Assembly: GCF_009363075.1 (NCBI RefSeq)
Contig: NZ_CP045293.1
Span: 4,216,001-4,280,000, forward strand
DNA: 64,000 nt
Source of the DNA: Paenibacillus guangzhouensis
GTDB taxonomy: Bacteria > Bacillota > Bacilli > Paenibacillales > Paenibacillaceae
Reading direction: 5' to 3'
The notes below the pieces were generated by a model. That model saw nothing but the letters and a program-made list of their open reading frames with translations. It did not search any database and was not told where the DNA came from. This document shows positions 28,052 through 37,866 of the stretch, one piece after another. The stretch's first letter is position 1. Each line of letters opens with the position of its first letter. The translations under genes were made by a program, and so were the position numbers.

Positions 28052-29233
28052 CTATTCATGTACTTCAAATACCCCTGCGGCGCCCATCCCTCCGCCAATG
28101 CACATCGATACGACGCCAATCCCGCCGCCGCGACGTTTCAGTTCATAGATTAAGCTCGCGGACAGCTTCGTCCCAGTGCAGCCTAGGGGATGCCCCAGCG
28201 CAATGGCTCCGCCATTGACATTTACCTTCGATTCATCCAGGCCCAGTTCCCGAATGATATGGAGACATTGCGAAGCGAATGCCTCATTGATCTCGAATAG
28301 ATCGACCTGATCGATTTCAATTCCCGCGCGTTTCAACGCCTTCGGGATCGCCTCAACAGGACCGATGCCCATTACTTCTGGTGCAACACCGGCCACCGCA
28401 AACGCACGGAATGTCGCGAGTGGCTTCAGCCCCAGCTGCTCCGCTCTGGCTCTGCTCATGACGACCGCTGCGGCGGCTCCGTCGCTGGTCTGCGACGCGT
28501 TGCCCGCCGTCACCGTCCCACGGGCTGCGAATGCGGGCTTCAGCTTCGCCAAGACCTCCTCCGACGTATCGGGCCGCACCCCTTCATCGCGGTCGAACAC
28601 AATCGATCGCTCGACGAGCTGGCCCCGCTCATCCACATGCCGCAGCTTCGTCTCAAGTGGAACGATCTCCTCCTCGAACTTCCCAGAGGAGAGCGCCGCA
28701 GCTGCCTTATGGTGACTACTCGCGGCGAAGCGATCCTGATCTTCGCGGCTAATATTGAACTGCTTCGCCACCTGTTCGGCGGTATGCCCCATCGCCATGT
28801 AGACGCCCGGCAGATCCGAGACGATCTGCGGATGCGGAGACGGCTTAAATCCCGCCATCGGCACATGGCTCATACTCTCTACACCGCCTGCAATCACGAC
28901 ATCGGCTTCGCCAAGCATGATGCGATCCGCCGCGAAGGCGATGGACTGCAGCCCCGATGCGCAGAATCGATTAATCGTCAGTGCCGGGACCGATACGGGG
29001 AATCCTGCATACTGCGCCATAATCCGCGCAAAATTAAGTCCCTGCTCCCCTTCCGGCATCGCACAGCCGATGATTATATCCTCAACGTCCCCTTTCGAGA
29101 GTCCAGGCGCTCGTTCCACAACCGCATTTAATACCGTTTTTCCCAAGTCCTCAGCCCGCGTCTGTGCCAGACTTCCACGCTTCGCCCTTCCGACCGCCGT
29201 ACGGGCGATTGATACGATGACAGCCTCCTGCAT
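28052..29233 (-). CDS. fadA: acetyl-CoA C-acyltransferase (3-ketoacyl-CoA thiolase)
   Basis: 393-residue thiolase that releases acetyl-CoA in the last step of beta-oxidation. Catalytic residues: nucleophile Cys in INRFCASGLQSIAFA (about residue 89), the NEAFA motif in FEINEAFASQ, His in NGGAIALGHPLGCTG, and the second Cys in VSMCIGGGMGAAGVFE. Length is normal. The ATG at 29233 is preceded by AGGTGCAAGGG; a GTG one codon upstream is less likely. Lies 44 bases after the multifunctional FadB gene and 36 bases before fadE. Confidence 0.95.
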   Translation of the reverse strand: MQEAVIVSIARTAVGRAKRGSLAQTRAEDLGKTVLNAVVERAPGLSKGDVEDIIIGCAMPEGEQGLNFARIMAQYAGFPVSVPALTINRFCASGLQSIAFAADRIMLGEADVVIAGGVESMSHVPMAGFKPSPHPQIVSDLPGVYMAMGHTAEQVAKQFNISREDQDRFAASSHHKAAAALSSGKFEEEIVPLETKLRHVDERGQLVERSIVFDRDEGVRPDTSEEVLAKLKPAFAARGTVTAGNASQTSDGAAAAVVMSRARAEQLGLKPLATFRAFAVAGVAPEVMGIGPVEAIPKALKRAGIEIDQVDLFEINEAFASQCLHIIRELGLDESKVNVNGGAIALGHPLGCTGTKLSASLIYELKRRGGGIGVVSMCIGGGMGAAGVFEVHE

Positions 29234-29277
29234 CACCCTTGCACCTCACTTTCTTCGAATCTTTCTCTCTTTACCTG

Positions 29278-31683
29278 TTAGTTGCGAAGCGGCTTCCCTT
29301 TCGAGAGGGTATATTGAATCCGCTGCATCGTCTTCGGTTCGCCCGACAGACTTAAGAAGGCTTCCCGCTCCAGATCGAGCATGTATTGTTCGGATACGAG
29401 TGAGCCCGCGGGAGCATGGCCTCCAGCCAGCACATGAGCAAGCTTCTTGGCGATTAAGAGATCGTGGTCCGAGATATAGCCGCCTTGATGCATTTGCAGC
29501 GCACCGAGCTGCATGACTGCGCGGCCATCCTCGCCAAGCACACGAATCGGCTCCTCCGGCGGCAGCGTATAACCGCTCCGGTCCATGGCCAGAACCGCCT
29601 GCTTCGCTTCATAGATGCGATAGTCGGGATGGATAATGACACGATCATGCAGCTGAGCAAAATGCAGGTTACGCGCATCATCGCCGCTGGTCGAGACTTT
29701 GGCGAGCGCAATCGTCTCGAACACCTTATTCATAAACGGCTGCATATCTTCATCACGGTCGATCGCGGATCGGCTGACGCGAAGCGCCATCTCTTTGCAG
29801 CCACCGCCCGCAGGAATTAACCCCACACCCGTCTCTACGAGCCCGAAATAGGTCTCTGCCGCGAACAGAATCTGATCTGCTGGCATACACACTTCCACAC
29901 CACCGCCTAATGTCATGCGATGCGGCGCGGCAACGACAGGCTTATCGAGGCGCTTGAGCGTAAGCATCGTGTTCTGGAAGGTGCGAATGATGTTATCCAC
30001 TTCATCCCATTCTCCATCTTGGGCTTCCATCAGCAGGAGCATCAGGTTTGCGCCAACGCAGAAGTTTTTGCCTTCATTCGCAAGTACGAGTCCGCGCCAA
30101 TTGCGGCGGACCTCCTCCACGCTCTGTTGAATCATCGACAGAATATCAACGCCGATCGCATTATTCGGGGAATGAAATTCGAGACAGGCTACCCCATCCC
30201 CTAGATCAATTAAACTCGCACCCGAGTTGCTGCGAATGATCTTCTTCTGCTGCTTCAGCTGAGCAAGGGAGATGTATTCCGGATTCGCTTCGATGCCTTC
30301 CCATGTTTGCTGATGGGTGTAGAACAATCGGTCTTCCTGCTGCTGATAGAAGGTGTCATGCCCTTGCTCCACCCATTCCTTCACCCACGCAGGAACTATC
30401 GTCCCTTCTGCTTCCATCCGGGCGATCGAAGCGCGGACTCCGATCGCATCCCAGGTCTCGAACGGTCCCAGATCCCAGTTGAAGCCCCACTTCATCGCTT
30501 GATCAATCTCCACGATCGAGTCTGCAATTTCCCCGACTTTCTCCGCGGCATAGATCAAGACAGGTTTGACGATATTCCATGCCAGCTGGGAATACGTATC
30601 ATTCGTTCCGAGCAGCGCCTTGATCCTCGCACGCGCGCCCTTCGCATTTTTCGCAGCCTCAAGGGAGGCGGATGTAATCTTGCGCGATGGCTCATACGTC
30701 AGCGTCTCTAACTGCAGCGCTTCGATGACGGATTTGCCGTCAGCGCCTTTCACCTTCTTATAGAATCCCTGCCCCGATTTCTCGCCGATCCAGCCTCGCT
30801 GCACGAGCTCCGTCAACACGCGCGGCGACTGAAATACAGCCCGTTCCTCCGCGGCACTCTCTGGCAGATTCGAATGCACATTGTTCGCGACATGCACGAA
30901 CGTATCGAGGCCTACCAAATCCAACGTACGGAACGTGGCGCTCTTCGGGCGGCCTAAGGCTGGTCCGGTCACTGCATCCACTTCCTCCACGGAGTATCCC
31001 CCGCGCTCCATCTCCTGCAATGTCACGAGCAGCCCGTACGTCCCAATCCGGTTGGCGATGAAATTTGGCGTATCCTTCGCCTGTACGACCCCTTTACCAA
31101 GCCGCTTCTCAGCAAATTGCTTCATGAATGCCAGAATTTCCGGGTCGGTGTCCGGTCCCGGGATAATCTCGAGAAGCTTCATATACCGCGGCGGATTGAA
31201 AAAATGCGTCCCGAGAAAATGCGATCGAAGCCCTACGCCGCAATCCGCGACCATCTCGCGAATCGATATCCCCGACGTATTCGAGCTCACGATGGTCCCC
31301 GGCTTCCAGACTTGCTCCAGCCTTGCATAGAGTCCTTTTTTGATCGGCAGCGACTCCGTTACGACCTCAATAATCCAATCCACATCCGATAGGCTCGGTA
31401 AGTCGTCCTCAATATTCCCGATCTGAATGCGCTGCACAAATTCTGGACTATAGAGCGGAGACGGGTTCGTCTTCTTCAACCTTGCCACCGCATCCGCAGC
31501 CAACCGATTGCGAAATGTAGACGAGGCCGGATTCAAGTCCGCTGCTTCCTCTTCCTTCGTCCGTGAATCCGGTACGCGATCAAGCAATAAGCATGAGATG
31601 CCCACATTCGCTAGATGCGCAGCAATCGCTGCTCCCATCACCCCGGAGCCCAGCACCGCTGCTCTTCGAATCATTCTTGTCAT
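29278..31683 (-). CDS. fadB: 3-hydroxyacyl-CoA dehydrogenase / enoyl-CoA hydratase fusion
   Basis: 801-residue bifunctional enzyme of the B. subtilis FadN (YusL) type. Order: NAD-binding hydroxyacyl-CoA dehydrogenase first (AAVLGSGVMGAAIAAHLAN at the N-terminus; GLRSHFLGTHFFNPPRYM and LLEIIPGPDTDPE around 150-180; two helical C-terminal domains), then enoyl-CoA hydratase from about residue 490, with LVLANEGKNFCVGAN and PHRMTLGGGVEVCMPAD. This order is reversed relative to the E. coli FadB subunit. The ATG at 31683 is placed 9 bases from GGAGGG and gives the family N-terminus; an ATG three codons earlier is too close to it. Confidence 0.94.
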   Translation of the reverse strand: MTRMIRRAAVLGSGVMGAAIAAHLANVGISCLLLDRVPDSRTKEEEAADLNPASSTFRNRLAADAVARLKKTNPSPLYSPEFVQRIQIGNIEDDLPSLSDVDWIIEVVTESLPIKKGLYARLEQVWKPGTIVSSNTSGISIREMVADCGVGLRSHFLGTHFFNPPRYMKLLEIIPGPDTDPEILAFMKQFAEKRLGKGVVQAKDTPNFIANRIGTYGLLVTLQEMERGGYSVEEVDAVTGPALGRPKSATFRTLDLVGLDTFVHVANNVHSNLPESAAEERAVFQSPRVLTELVQRGWIGEKSGQGFYKKVKGADGKSVIEALQLETLTYEPSRKITSASLEAAKNAKGARARIKALLGTNDTYSQLAWNIVKPVLIYAAEKVGEIADSIVEIDQAMKWGFNWDLGPFETWDAIGVRASIARMEAEGTIVPAWVKEWVEQGHDTFYQQQEDRLFYTHQQTWEGIEANPEYISLAQLKQQKKIIRSNSGASLIDLGDGVACLEFHSPNNAIGVDILSMIQQSVEEVRRNWRGLVLANEGKNFCVGANLMLLLMEAQDGEWDEVDNIIRTFQNTMLTLKRLDKPVVAAPHRMTLGGGVEVCMPADQILFAAETYFGLVETGVGLIPAGGGCKEMALRVSRSAIDRDEDMQPFMNKVFETIALAKVSTSGDDARNLHFAQLHDRVIIHPDYRIYEAKQAVLAMDRSGYTLPPEEPIRVLGEDGRAVMQLGALQMHQGGYISDHDLLIAKKLAHVLAGGHAPAGSLVSEQYMLDLEREAFLSLSGEPKTMQRIQYTLSKGKPLRN

Positions 31684-31704
31684 TTCGTCCATCCCTCCAC
31701 TTCA

Positions 31705-33897
31705 CTAGAGCCGCAATACTTCATCGCCAAACACCGCGAGCGCCAAAATCTCCGCAATATCCATCGCCCGCACCTGCTCTTCCACGCCTTTCTGCTTCGT
31801 CCCATCCGATAGCATCGTTAGACAATAAGGACACGCGGACCCAATCATCGTCGGTGATACGGCAAGCGCTTGCTCCGTGCGAGCTACATTCACTCGCTTG
31901 CCCTCCGTCTCTTCCATCCACATTCGCCCGCCGCCAGCGCCGCAGCACATCCCATTCTCCCGAGACCGCTCCATCTCGAGCAGCGTTACCCCTGCAATTG
32001 CTCGCAGGATCGCGCGGGGCGGATCGTACACCTCGTTATAGCGTCCCAGATAGCAGGAATCGTGATAAGTAATTCGCTCTTTCAGCGCATGTTGTGGTGT
32101 AAGCGCTCCCGATTCGATCAATTGTGCGAGCAGCTCACTATGATGGATCACCTCGGCTTTCAATCCAAAGTCTGGATACTCATGCTTGAACGTGTTATAG
32201 GTATGAGGGCATGCCGTGACGATTTTTTTCACACCGTATTTCTCGAAGACAGCGATATTCTCTTGGCACAATTGCTGAAATAGCAGCTCATTCCCGAGCC
32301 GTCTAGGCGTATCGCCCGAATTACGTTCCTCCTGGCCGAGTATCGCAAAATTTACATGTGCTTCTTGCATAAGTCTTACAAAGGCTTCCGTGATTCGCCG
32401 TGAGCGAATATCATATGAACCCATTGAGCCGACGAAGAACAGGTATTCAAAATGCGGATTCTCTTGCACCGTTCTCACACGGTATCGATCAGCTTCATTC
32501 GCATTGACATCGGCACTTTTCCGCTTTGCCGCATAGTCCTCGGTCCATTTCGCTCGATCCATCCGACTCATGCCCCACGGGTTGCTCTGACGCTCAATAT
32601 TCTGCATCGCCCGTTGACCGTCATGCGGCATGCTTCCCTGCATCAGCACGAGATGACGGCGCAGATCGATAATTTTATCCACGTGTTCGTTATCCACCGG
32701 GCATTGGTCCTCGCAATTCCGACAAGTTGTGCAAGCCCAGATCTCTTCCTCCGTAATGACATCGCCGATCAGCTGGATCGAATCGATCGTTGCAGTCGAA
32801 TCTATGTGCCATGCCAATTTCTGTGCAAGCATGGTCGGTTCGATATTGGTCGCTTGATGCGATTCGGCATGGAACATGACGGCGGGTGCATCTTGCCCTA
32901 TCTTGTGCACGCCCGTACTACCGAACCCAAAGGCAGGTACCCATGCGGAGCTTGAAGTCATCGCAGCGCCTTTGTCTGTGAGATGATCGCGAAGCTTCGT
33001 GATCAGATGCATCGGGGAGAGCCATTTGCCCGTGCTCGCTGCAGGGCACACATTCGTACATCGACCGCATTCCACGCAAGCATACAGGTCCAGCAGCTGC
33101 TTCTGGGTGAACTGCTCAATCTGATCCACGCCAAAAGTCTCGGCAGTTTCATCCTCTAGATCCAGCTTGGCAAGCCGCCCCGGCGGACCTTGTCTCCGGA
33201 GCCAGATATTCACGGGCGCAACGATAATATGGAAATGCTTCGATTGCGGGACATATACGAGAAATGCAAGAATCGTAAGCAGATGAATCCACCAGCTCAC
33301 CTCCATCCCCGCGCTCACAGCATTCGAAGATAGACCTTCAAACAACCATGCGGCCATAGAAGAGAGCGGGGCGGTGAGCGATCCCTCCAGGTTGTTGTGC
33401 ACCCGATCGAACCCGAGGAAGGCAACGACGGACAACATTAACGTACCGATAAAAAACACGACCAAACTCGGCTTAAAATCCCGCTGCAACCGCTTGAGCT
33501 TCTCTATGTACCGCCGATAAGCTGCGTAGAGGATGGCGAAGAGCACGAGTCCGACGGTGACTTCTTGGGTTATGGTGAACCATGCTGCTTCGAACCAAGG
33601 GATTCCTCCTCCGGCAACCCCTCTGACCAGAATGTCAATCGCTCCAAATTGCACAATGATGAACCCATAGAAAATAACAACGTGCATCACTCCACTGCGC
33701 CAATCCTTAAGCAGCTTGGATTGACCAAAGACCTGTGCTGCGAATCCATTACGCGCCGCGCCTTCGCGGGTCTGCTGTTCCATCGATTGACCGAGCCGGA
33801 TATATTGCCATCGCCTGAACACGACTATGCCGAATAAGGATGCCGCATAGACCGCTACCGCAATCGCGATGAGCAGGCGCACAATGGATGGGCTCAT
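31705..33897 (-). CDS. membrane Fe-S oxidoreductase, ETF:menaquinone oxidoreductase type (FadF-like)
   Basis: 730 residues. The N-terminal ~235 residues carry five or six membrane helices of the NarI/heme b type. Two [4Fe-4S] motifs follow: CVECGRCTNVCPA (about residue 275) and CTTCRNCEDQCPV (about 395). Two C-terminal CCG domains then carry CPHTYNTF, YHDSCYLGRYNEV, CCGAGGGRMWMEE and CPYCLTML. This is the domain plan of B. subtilis FadF (YwjF) and of the membrane oxidoreductases that take electrons from ETF to menaquinone. It is first in the beta-oxidation operon and divergent from etfBA, which supports that role. GGGAGGG precedes the ATG. Confidence 0.9.
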   Translation of the reverse strand: MSPSIVRLLIAIAVAVYAASLFGIVVFRRWQYIRLGQSMEQQTREGAARNGFAAQVFGQSKLLKDWRSGVMHVVIFYGFIIVQFGAIDILVRGVAGGGIPWFEAAWFTITQEVTVGLVLFAILYAAYRRYIEKLKRLQRDFKPSLVVFFIGTLMLSVVAFLGFDRVHNNLEGSLTAPLSSMAAWLFEGLSSNAVSAGMEVSWWIHLLTILAFLVYVPQSKHFHIIVAPVNIWLRRQGPPGRLAKLDLEDETAETFGVDQIEQFTQKQLLDLYACVECGRCTNVCPAASTGKWLSPMHLITKLRDHLTDKGAAMTSSSAWVPAFGFGSTGVHKIGQDAPAVMFHAESHQATNIEPTMLAQKLAWHIDSTATIDSIQLIGDVITEEEIWACTTCRNCEDQCPVDNEHVDKIIDLRRHLVLMQGSMPHDGQRAMQNIERQSNPWGMSRMDRAKWTEDYAAKRKSADVNANEADRYRVRTVQENPHFEYLFFVGSMGSYDIRSRRITEAFVRLMQEAHVNFAILGQEERNSGDTPRRLGNELLFQQLCQENIAVFEKYGVKKIVTACPHTYNTFKHEYPDFGLKAEVIHHSELLAQLIESGALTPQHALKERITYHDSCYLGRYNEVYDPPRAILRAIAGVTLLEMERSRENGMCCGAGGGRMWMEETEGKRVNVARTEQALAVSPTMIGSACPYCLTMLSDGTKQKGVEEQVRAMDIAEILALAVFGDEVLRL

Positions 33898-34095
33898 AGG
33901 ATATCCCTCCCTTTTTTACTTCTCATGTGGTGTGTGGTCACGTTTGCGAACCTCAATACTTGTATATGTCCAGTAAGGTTGAAAAATGAATTTGGATGAG
34001 CGGTATTTTAGCAGTGTTCAATTAATAAACTTACGGAAGAGGATGCTGTTGTGGGACTTACCCTAGGGGTGAAGCAAGCGAAAGGAGAATAGAGG

Positions 34096-34869
34096 ATGAA
34101 CATTTGGGTATTGCTCAAGCAAACGTTTGATACCGAGGAGAAAATTGTACTCGCAGGAGACGGAATATCCGAGGCTGGTGTGAAATGGATCATCAATCCA
34201 TACGATGAATACGCCGTGGAGGAGGCCATTCGCCTTGTCGAACAACGTGGCGGTAAGGTTCATCTGTTATCGGTAGGTCCTGAACGGACAGGGGAAGCGC
34301 TTCGCACCGCACTTGCGATGGGAGCCGATGAGGCGGTGTTGATTCATGATTCACGCATCCCGCAAGATGAATGGGCCGTCGCTAAGGTGCTCGCAACCTT
34401 CTTAGCCGATCAAGGGGCTGATCTGATTCTCGGCGGCAACTTCTCCGTCGACCATGGCGCAGGGCAAATCGCGATTCGAATCGCAGAGCAGCTCGGCTTG
34501 CCGCATATTGGATCCATTACGAAGCTGGATATTGCGGCAGGAGGCGAAGCGGTCGTTCACCGTGATGCCGAAGGCGATACAGAGATCATTAGCGCTCCGC
34601 TGCCTGCACTGTTCACGGCGCAGCAAGGCTTGAACGAACCTCGCTATCCGACACTGCCGGGCATTATGAAAGCGAAGAAGAAACCGTTCAAGCAGCTGTC
34701 GCTGGACGATATCGCAGGCATCTCGCCTGAAGATCTGGCGCCTCGAACGACAAGAGTATCCTTAGGCTTGCCGAAGGCCAGACAGGCCGGGGTGATCCTG
34801 CAGGGCGATCTGGCTGCCCAAGCAGCGGATCTTATCCGTCGATTGCGTCAAGACGCCAAAGTGATCTAG
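34096..34869 (+). CDS. etfB: electron transfer flavoprotein subunit beta
   Basis: 257 residues, normal. ETF beta binds AMP and, with EtfA, accepts electrons from acyl-CoA dehydrogenase. Seen: WVLLKQTFDTEEKIV at the N-terminus, INPYDEYAVEEAIRLVE, the adenine site around TALAMGADEAVLIHD, LGGNFSVDHGAGQIAIRIAE and the C-terminal RYPTLPGIMKAKKKP. AAAGGAG lies upstream of the ATG. The gene is divergent from the FadF-like gene across a 198-base region; a weak TTGAAA/TATTTT promoter pair is possible there but its spacer is 19 bases. Confidence 0.95.
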   Translation: MNIWVLLKQTFDTEEKIVLAGDGISEAGVKWIINPYDEYAVEEAIRLVEQRGGKVHLLSVGPERTGEALRTALAMGADEAVLIHDSRIPQDEWAVAKVLATFLADQGADLILGGNFSVDHGAGQIAIRIAEQLGLPHIGSITKLDIAAGGEAVVHRDAEGDTEIISAPLPALFTAQQGLNEPRYPTLPGIMKAKKKPFKQLSLDDIAGISPEDLAPRTTRVSLGLPKARQAGVILQGDLAAQAADLIRRLRQDAKVI

Positions 34870-34881
34870 GAGGGAATGATC

Positions 34882-35895
34882 ATGAGTCGTACAATACTTA
34901 CATTCGCGGAAGTACGGAATAACGAGCTGCGCCAGGTAGCTCTGGAAGCTGTCAGCGCAGCAGTGACCATCTCAGAATCCGCCCCTGCTGATATTGCGAG
35001 CTGTCTGCTCGTTCAGGAGAATACCGCAGCAGATCTTATTGCACGTTATGCTGCGAGTCTCTTCGCGCAGGGAGCTCGCCGCGTATATGTCGTGAAGCAT
35101 GCGGGCTTTACAGCGTACCATGCGGAGCTCTATACAAGTGCGGTGCAGCAGATTGTCGCCGCAGCAAGCCCGGAGTTCATGATCTTCGGCCATACGGCGG
35201 TTGGCCGCGACCTCGCACCGCGCCTCGCTTCAGCACTGCAAGCGGGGCAAATCTCGGATATTACAGCCATTGCGCATCAAGATGGGCAGCTGCGCTATAC
35301 GCGCCCGCTCTACGCCGGCAAGGCCGTGGAGCAGCGTGCCTTCGCAGCAGGCTCTTCCGCCGCCTCCATCCTGACGATTCGGCCGAATAACATCCCGCTT
35401 GGTGCGGTAGATCCGTCTCGAACCGGCGAGGTCATCGAGGTTGCGTTCACACCGCCATCCCTGCGCACCATCGTTCGCAATGTTGTTCGCAAGACAAGCG
35501 GTGCACTCGATCTATCCGAGGCGAAGATCATCGTCTCCGGCGGACGCGGCGTAAAAAGCGCGGACGGCTTCAAGCCGCTCGAAGAGCTCGCTGCCGTGCT
35601 GAACGGTGCCGTCGGGGCTTCTCGCGGCGCCTGCGATGCAGGCTACTGCGACTATGGCCTTCAGATCGGCCAGACCGGCAAGGTCGTCACGCCGGAGATC
35701 TACATTGCCTGCGGCATTAGCGGCGCGATACAGCATCTCGCCGGCATGAGCGGTTCCCGCGTCATTATCGCGGTGAACAAAGATCCCGAGGCTCCGATCT
35801 TCAAAGTCGCCGATTACGGCATCGTCGGGGATCTTTTCGAGGTCGTACCACTGCTTACGACGGCGTTCCGCGAGTTCCTGGAACATGAGGCCTAA
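34882..35895 (+). CDS. etfA: electron transfer flavoprotein subunit alpha
   Basis: 337 residues. The C-terminal FAD domain is intact: [35 protein letters not shown] and [20 protein letters not shown], with [20 protein letters not shown] closing the site. The start at 34882 places AGGAGG 8 bases upstream; an in-frame ATG at 34876 is only two bases from it. The 12-base gap to etfB shows one transcript, which ends at the hairpin 35917-35955. Confidence 0.95.
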   Translation: MSRTILTFAEVRNNELRQVALEAVSAAVTISESAPADIASCLLVQENTAADLIARYAASLFAQGARRVYVVKHAGFTAYHAELYTSAVQQIVAAASPEFMIFGHTAVGRDLAPRLASALQAGQISDITAIAHQDGQLRYTRPLYAGKAVEQRAFAAGSSAASILTIRPNNIPLGAVDPSRTGEVIEVAFTPPSLRTIVRNVVRKTSGALDLSEAKIIVSGGRGVKSADGFKPLEELAAVLNGAVGASRGACDAGYCDYGLQIGQTGKVVTPEIYIACGISGAIQHLAGMSGSRVIIAVNKDPEAPIFKVADYGIVGDLFEVVPLLTTAFREFLEHEA

Positions 35896-35916
35896 CGTTA
35901 GCGCGTTCTGAACATG

Positions 35917-35955
35917 AAGAAGCGTGGCAGATTCCATATCTGCCACGCTTCTTTT
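35917..35955 (+). terminator. terminator between etfA and the convergent SDR gene
   Basis: AAGAAGCGTGGCAGAT and its complement form a 16-pair stem with a short loop, followed by T residues on the plus strand. The minus side is less T-rich, so it acts mainly for etfBA but may work both ways. Confidence 0.85.
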
Positions 35956-35970
35956 GGGTTTGATTCCATC

Positions 35971-36753
35971 CTAGATCGTTACCGCGCCGAACCCTCCGTC
36001 GACCCGAATGAGCGACCCCGTCACGAAGCTGGATGCAGCCTCCGAGGCGAGCCAGACCACTGCGCCTTGCAGCTCTGCCGGATCACCAAAACGGTTCATC
36101 GGTGTATGGCTCATGATCGAAGCAACGCGCTCAGGAGACAGGATCGATCGATTTTGCTCCGCTGGGAAGAATCCCGGCACGATCGCATTCACCCGAATCT
36201 TGTTCGGCGCGAATTCACGTGCAAGGTACTGCGTCATGTTGTTCAACGCCGACTTGGATGCGGAGTAAGAAAAGACACGCGACAGCGGCGGTCCGGAAGA
36301 TACGGAGCTAATGTTAATGATGCTGCCCCCCGTTCCGTTATCGATCATCGCCTTGCCGAACACCTGACATGCGAGCATTACGCTCTTGGCGTTGACATCC
36401 ATAATGCGATCCCATTCTTCCTCCTCGATCTCGAAGAACGGCGTTGCACTGTTCACCCCGGCCGTATTCAACAAAATGTCGACGCGGCCCGTCCATGCGT
36501 TGATTGCATGCAGCGCCTGCTGCAATTCCAGCTTACTGACAGCATCTGCCTTGAACAACCTCGCCTTACCGGTATCCAGCAGCGGCTGCAGATCTGACGC
36601 AGACTTCTCCAAGTTGCGGACGACAAGCGCCGCATACGCCCCATGGGCGATTAATGCTTCCGCCATCACGCGCCCGAGCGTACTGCCTGCACCAATGACA
36701 ACTGCCGTCCGCCCAGACAAATCAAAAAGTGGGGATGGTGTGTAGATTTGCAT
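35971..36753 (-). CDS. SDR oxidoreductase, probable fructuronate/mannonate oxidoreductase
   Basis: 260-residue classical short-chain dehydrogenase. NAD(P) motif VVIGAGSTLGRVMAEAL (about residues 16-32), NTAGV at about 93, catalytic Ser in INISSVSSG, and Tyr/Lys in YSASKSALNNM. The loop PGFFPAEQNRSIL after the active site resembles that of SDR-type UxuB (B. subtilis YjmF), which interconverts D-fructuronate and D-mannonate. The gene is the last of the hexuronate cluster headed by mannonate dehydratase, which supports the call, though a gluconate-type SDR remains possible. GGAAAGGAGG precedes the ATG. Confidence 0.75.
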   Translation of the reverse strand: MQIYTPSPLFDLSGRTAVVIGAGSTLGRVMAEALIAHGAYAALVVRNLEKSASDLQPLLDTGKARLFKADAVSKLELQQALHAINAWTGRVDILLNTAGVNSATPFFEIEEEEWDRIMDVNAKSVMLACQVFGKAMIDNGTGGSIINISSVSSGPPLSRVFSYSASKSALNNMTQYLAREFAPNKIRVNAIVPGFFPAEQNRSILSPERVASIMSHTPMNRFGDPAELQGAVVWLASEAASSFVTGSLIRVDGGFGAVTI

Positions 36754-36845
36754 CGGAACGTATTCCTCCTTTCCGTTTAATCATCATCAGGTCCCAGCAA
36801 GACATGCCCCAGCCGATAGATATACGACTCAACCATCGATTGACG

Positions 36846-37754
36846 TCATTTCCACTCCTGTATCTGCGACAAGAGCGCTTCTTGACCGGTTAACGACGAT
36901 GCTTTTATGATGCCTTTGCGGTATGCCTCCGGACTGCACCCGGCCACCGCCTTGAACAATCGGCTGAAATGCGCCAAATGCCGGAAACCGACCATACGGC
37001 TAATATCCGACACCGAACGCTCCGGCTGCAGTCTAAGCCAGATTTTTGCCTGATTGATGCGACGGTTGTATAGATATTTGAATACCGTGGTACCCGTAAC
37101 TTCTTTGAATAAATTGGATAAATATGGTTTGGATAAATGAAGCGTCGAAGCTATCGTTTCAAGCGTCATTTCCTCTGCGTAATGGTCCTCCAGGAATGAG
37201 ATCACCCGCTGCACGTACCGTTCCTTGTCCGAACGATGCTCCCGCTCCTGCACATGATTTTTGCATAACCCGCCAACCACGTGCATTAATTCCATAAATC
37301 GCAGCGTAAACCGTTCATAAGCCGCATGAACCTCGGAGCTGTTCCGCTGCCGATACAACGTATTCATCTCGCTCAACAGCCGGTCGAATTCCGTCCGATC
37401 CCGCTCCTGTAGATGAATCCGAATATTGCTCAGTTCCTCGAACGGGCGCAGCAGCTGCGCAACCAGATCCGGCTGCAGCACGGTCGTCAGGTAGGACGGC
37501 TCGAAATGGAGCGTCGATCGTACATAAGGCATGTGCGGCGCAGGATTCGGACAATGTAGCGTCATCCCGTGCATTAAGATCAAATCGCCAGGAACAAGCG
37601 TCATAATTTTGTCTCCGATTAAATACGTGCACTCTCCCTGATGAAAAAAATACAACTCATAATAAGCATGGGCATGAAAATGCGCTCCTTCGATCGGATG
37701 CGCATTACGGTATGTGAGCTCGATGGGCTCATGCCATTGCAAAGATTGCGGCAC
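36846..37754 (-). CDS. AraC family transcriptional regulator with cupin sensor domain, GTG start
   Basis: 302 residues. The N-terminal half is a small beta-barrel sensor (GAHFHAHAYYELYFFHQGEC; GDLILMHGMTLHCPNP). The C-terminal ~100 residues hold the two AraC helix-turn-helix units: LETIASTLHLSKPYLSNLF and VSDISRMVGFRHLAHFSRLF, ending SPEAYRKG. I start it at the GTG 8 bases after GGAGG; the frame stays open upstream but lacks a site there. An extended -10 element (TGGTAAAAT) lies upstream on the minus strand near 37818, so it may have its own promoter. Expected to sense a sugar or uronate and control the surrounding genes. Confidence 0.88.
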   Translation of the reverse strand: MPQSLQWHEPIELTYRNAHPIEGAHFHAHAYYELYFFHQGECTYLIGDKIMTLVPGDLILMHGMTLHCPNPAPHMPYVRSTLHFEPSYLTTVLQPDLVAQLLRPFEELSNIRIHLQERDRTEFDRLLSEMNTLYRQRNSSEVHAAYERFTLRFMELMHVVGGLCKNHVQEREHRSDKERYVQRVISFLEDHYAEEMTLETIASTLHLSKPYLSNLFKEVTGTTVFKYLYNRRINQAKIWLRLQPERSVSDISRMVGFRHLAHFSRLFKAVAGCSPEAYRKGIIKASSLTGQEALLSQIQEWK

Positions 37755-37866
37755 AGAATCAACCTCCAGAAGCACGCGACGGCGCTCTTTTCAGATGGTA
37801 TGCGTAGTTGTCATGATTTTACCATACGCGCGTCCTTTCGGTTACCTAACACTTTCGTGCTCAGTC

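Noticed and set aside
28637-29131. Long plus-strand frames antisense to fadA and other beta-oxidation genes
   Set aside because: They mirror strong coding sequence on the other strand, have no ribosome binding sites and contain no recognisable domains.
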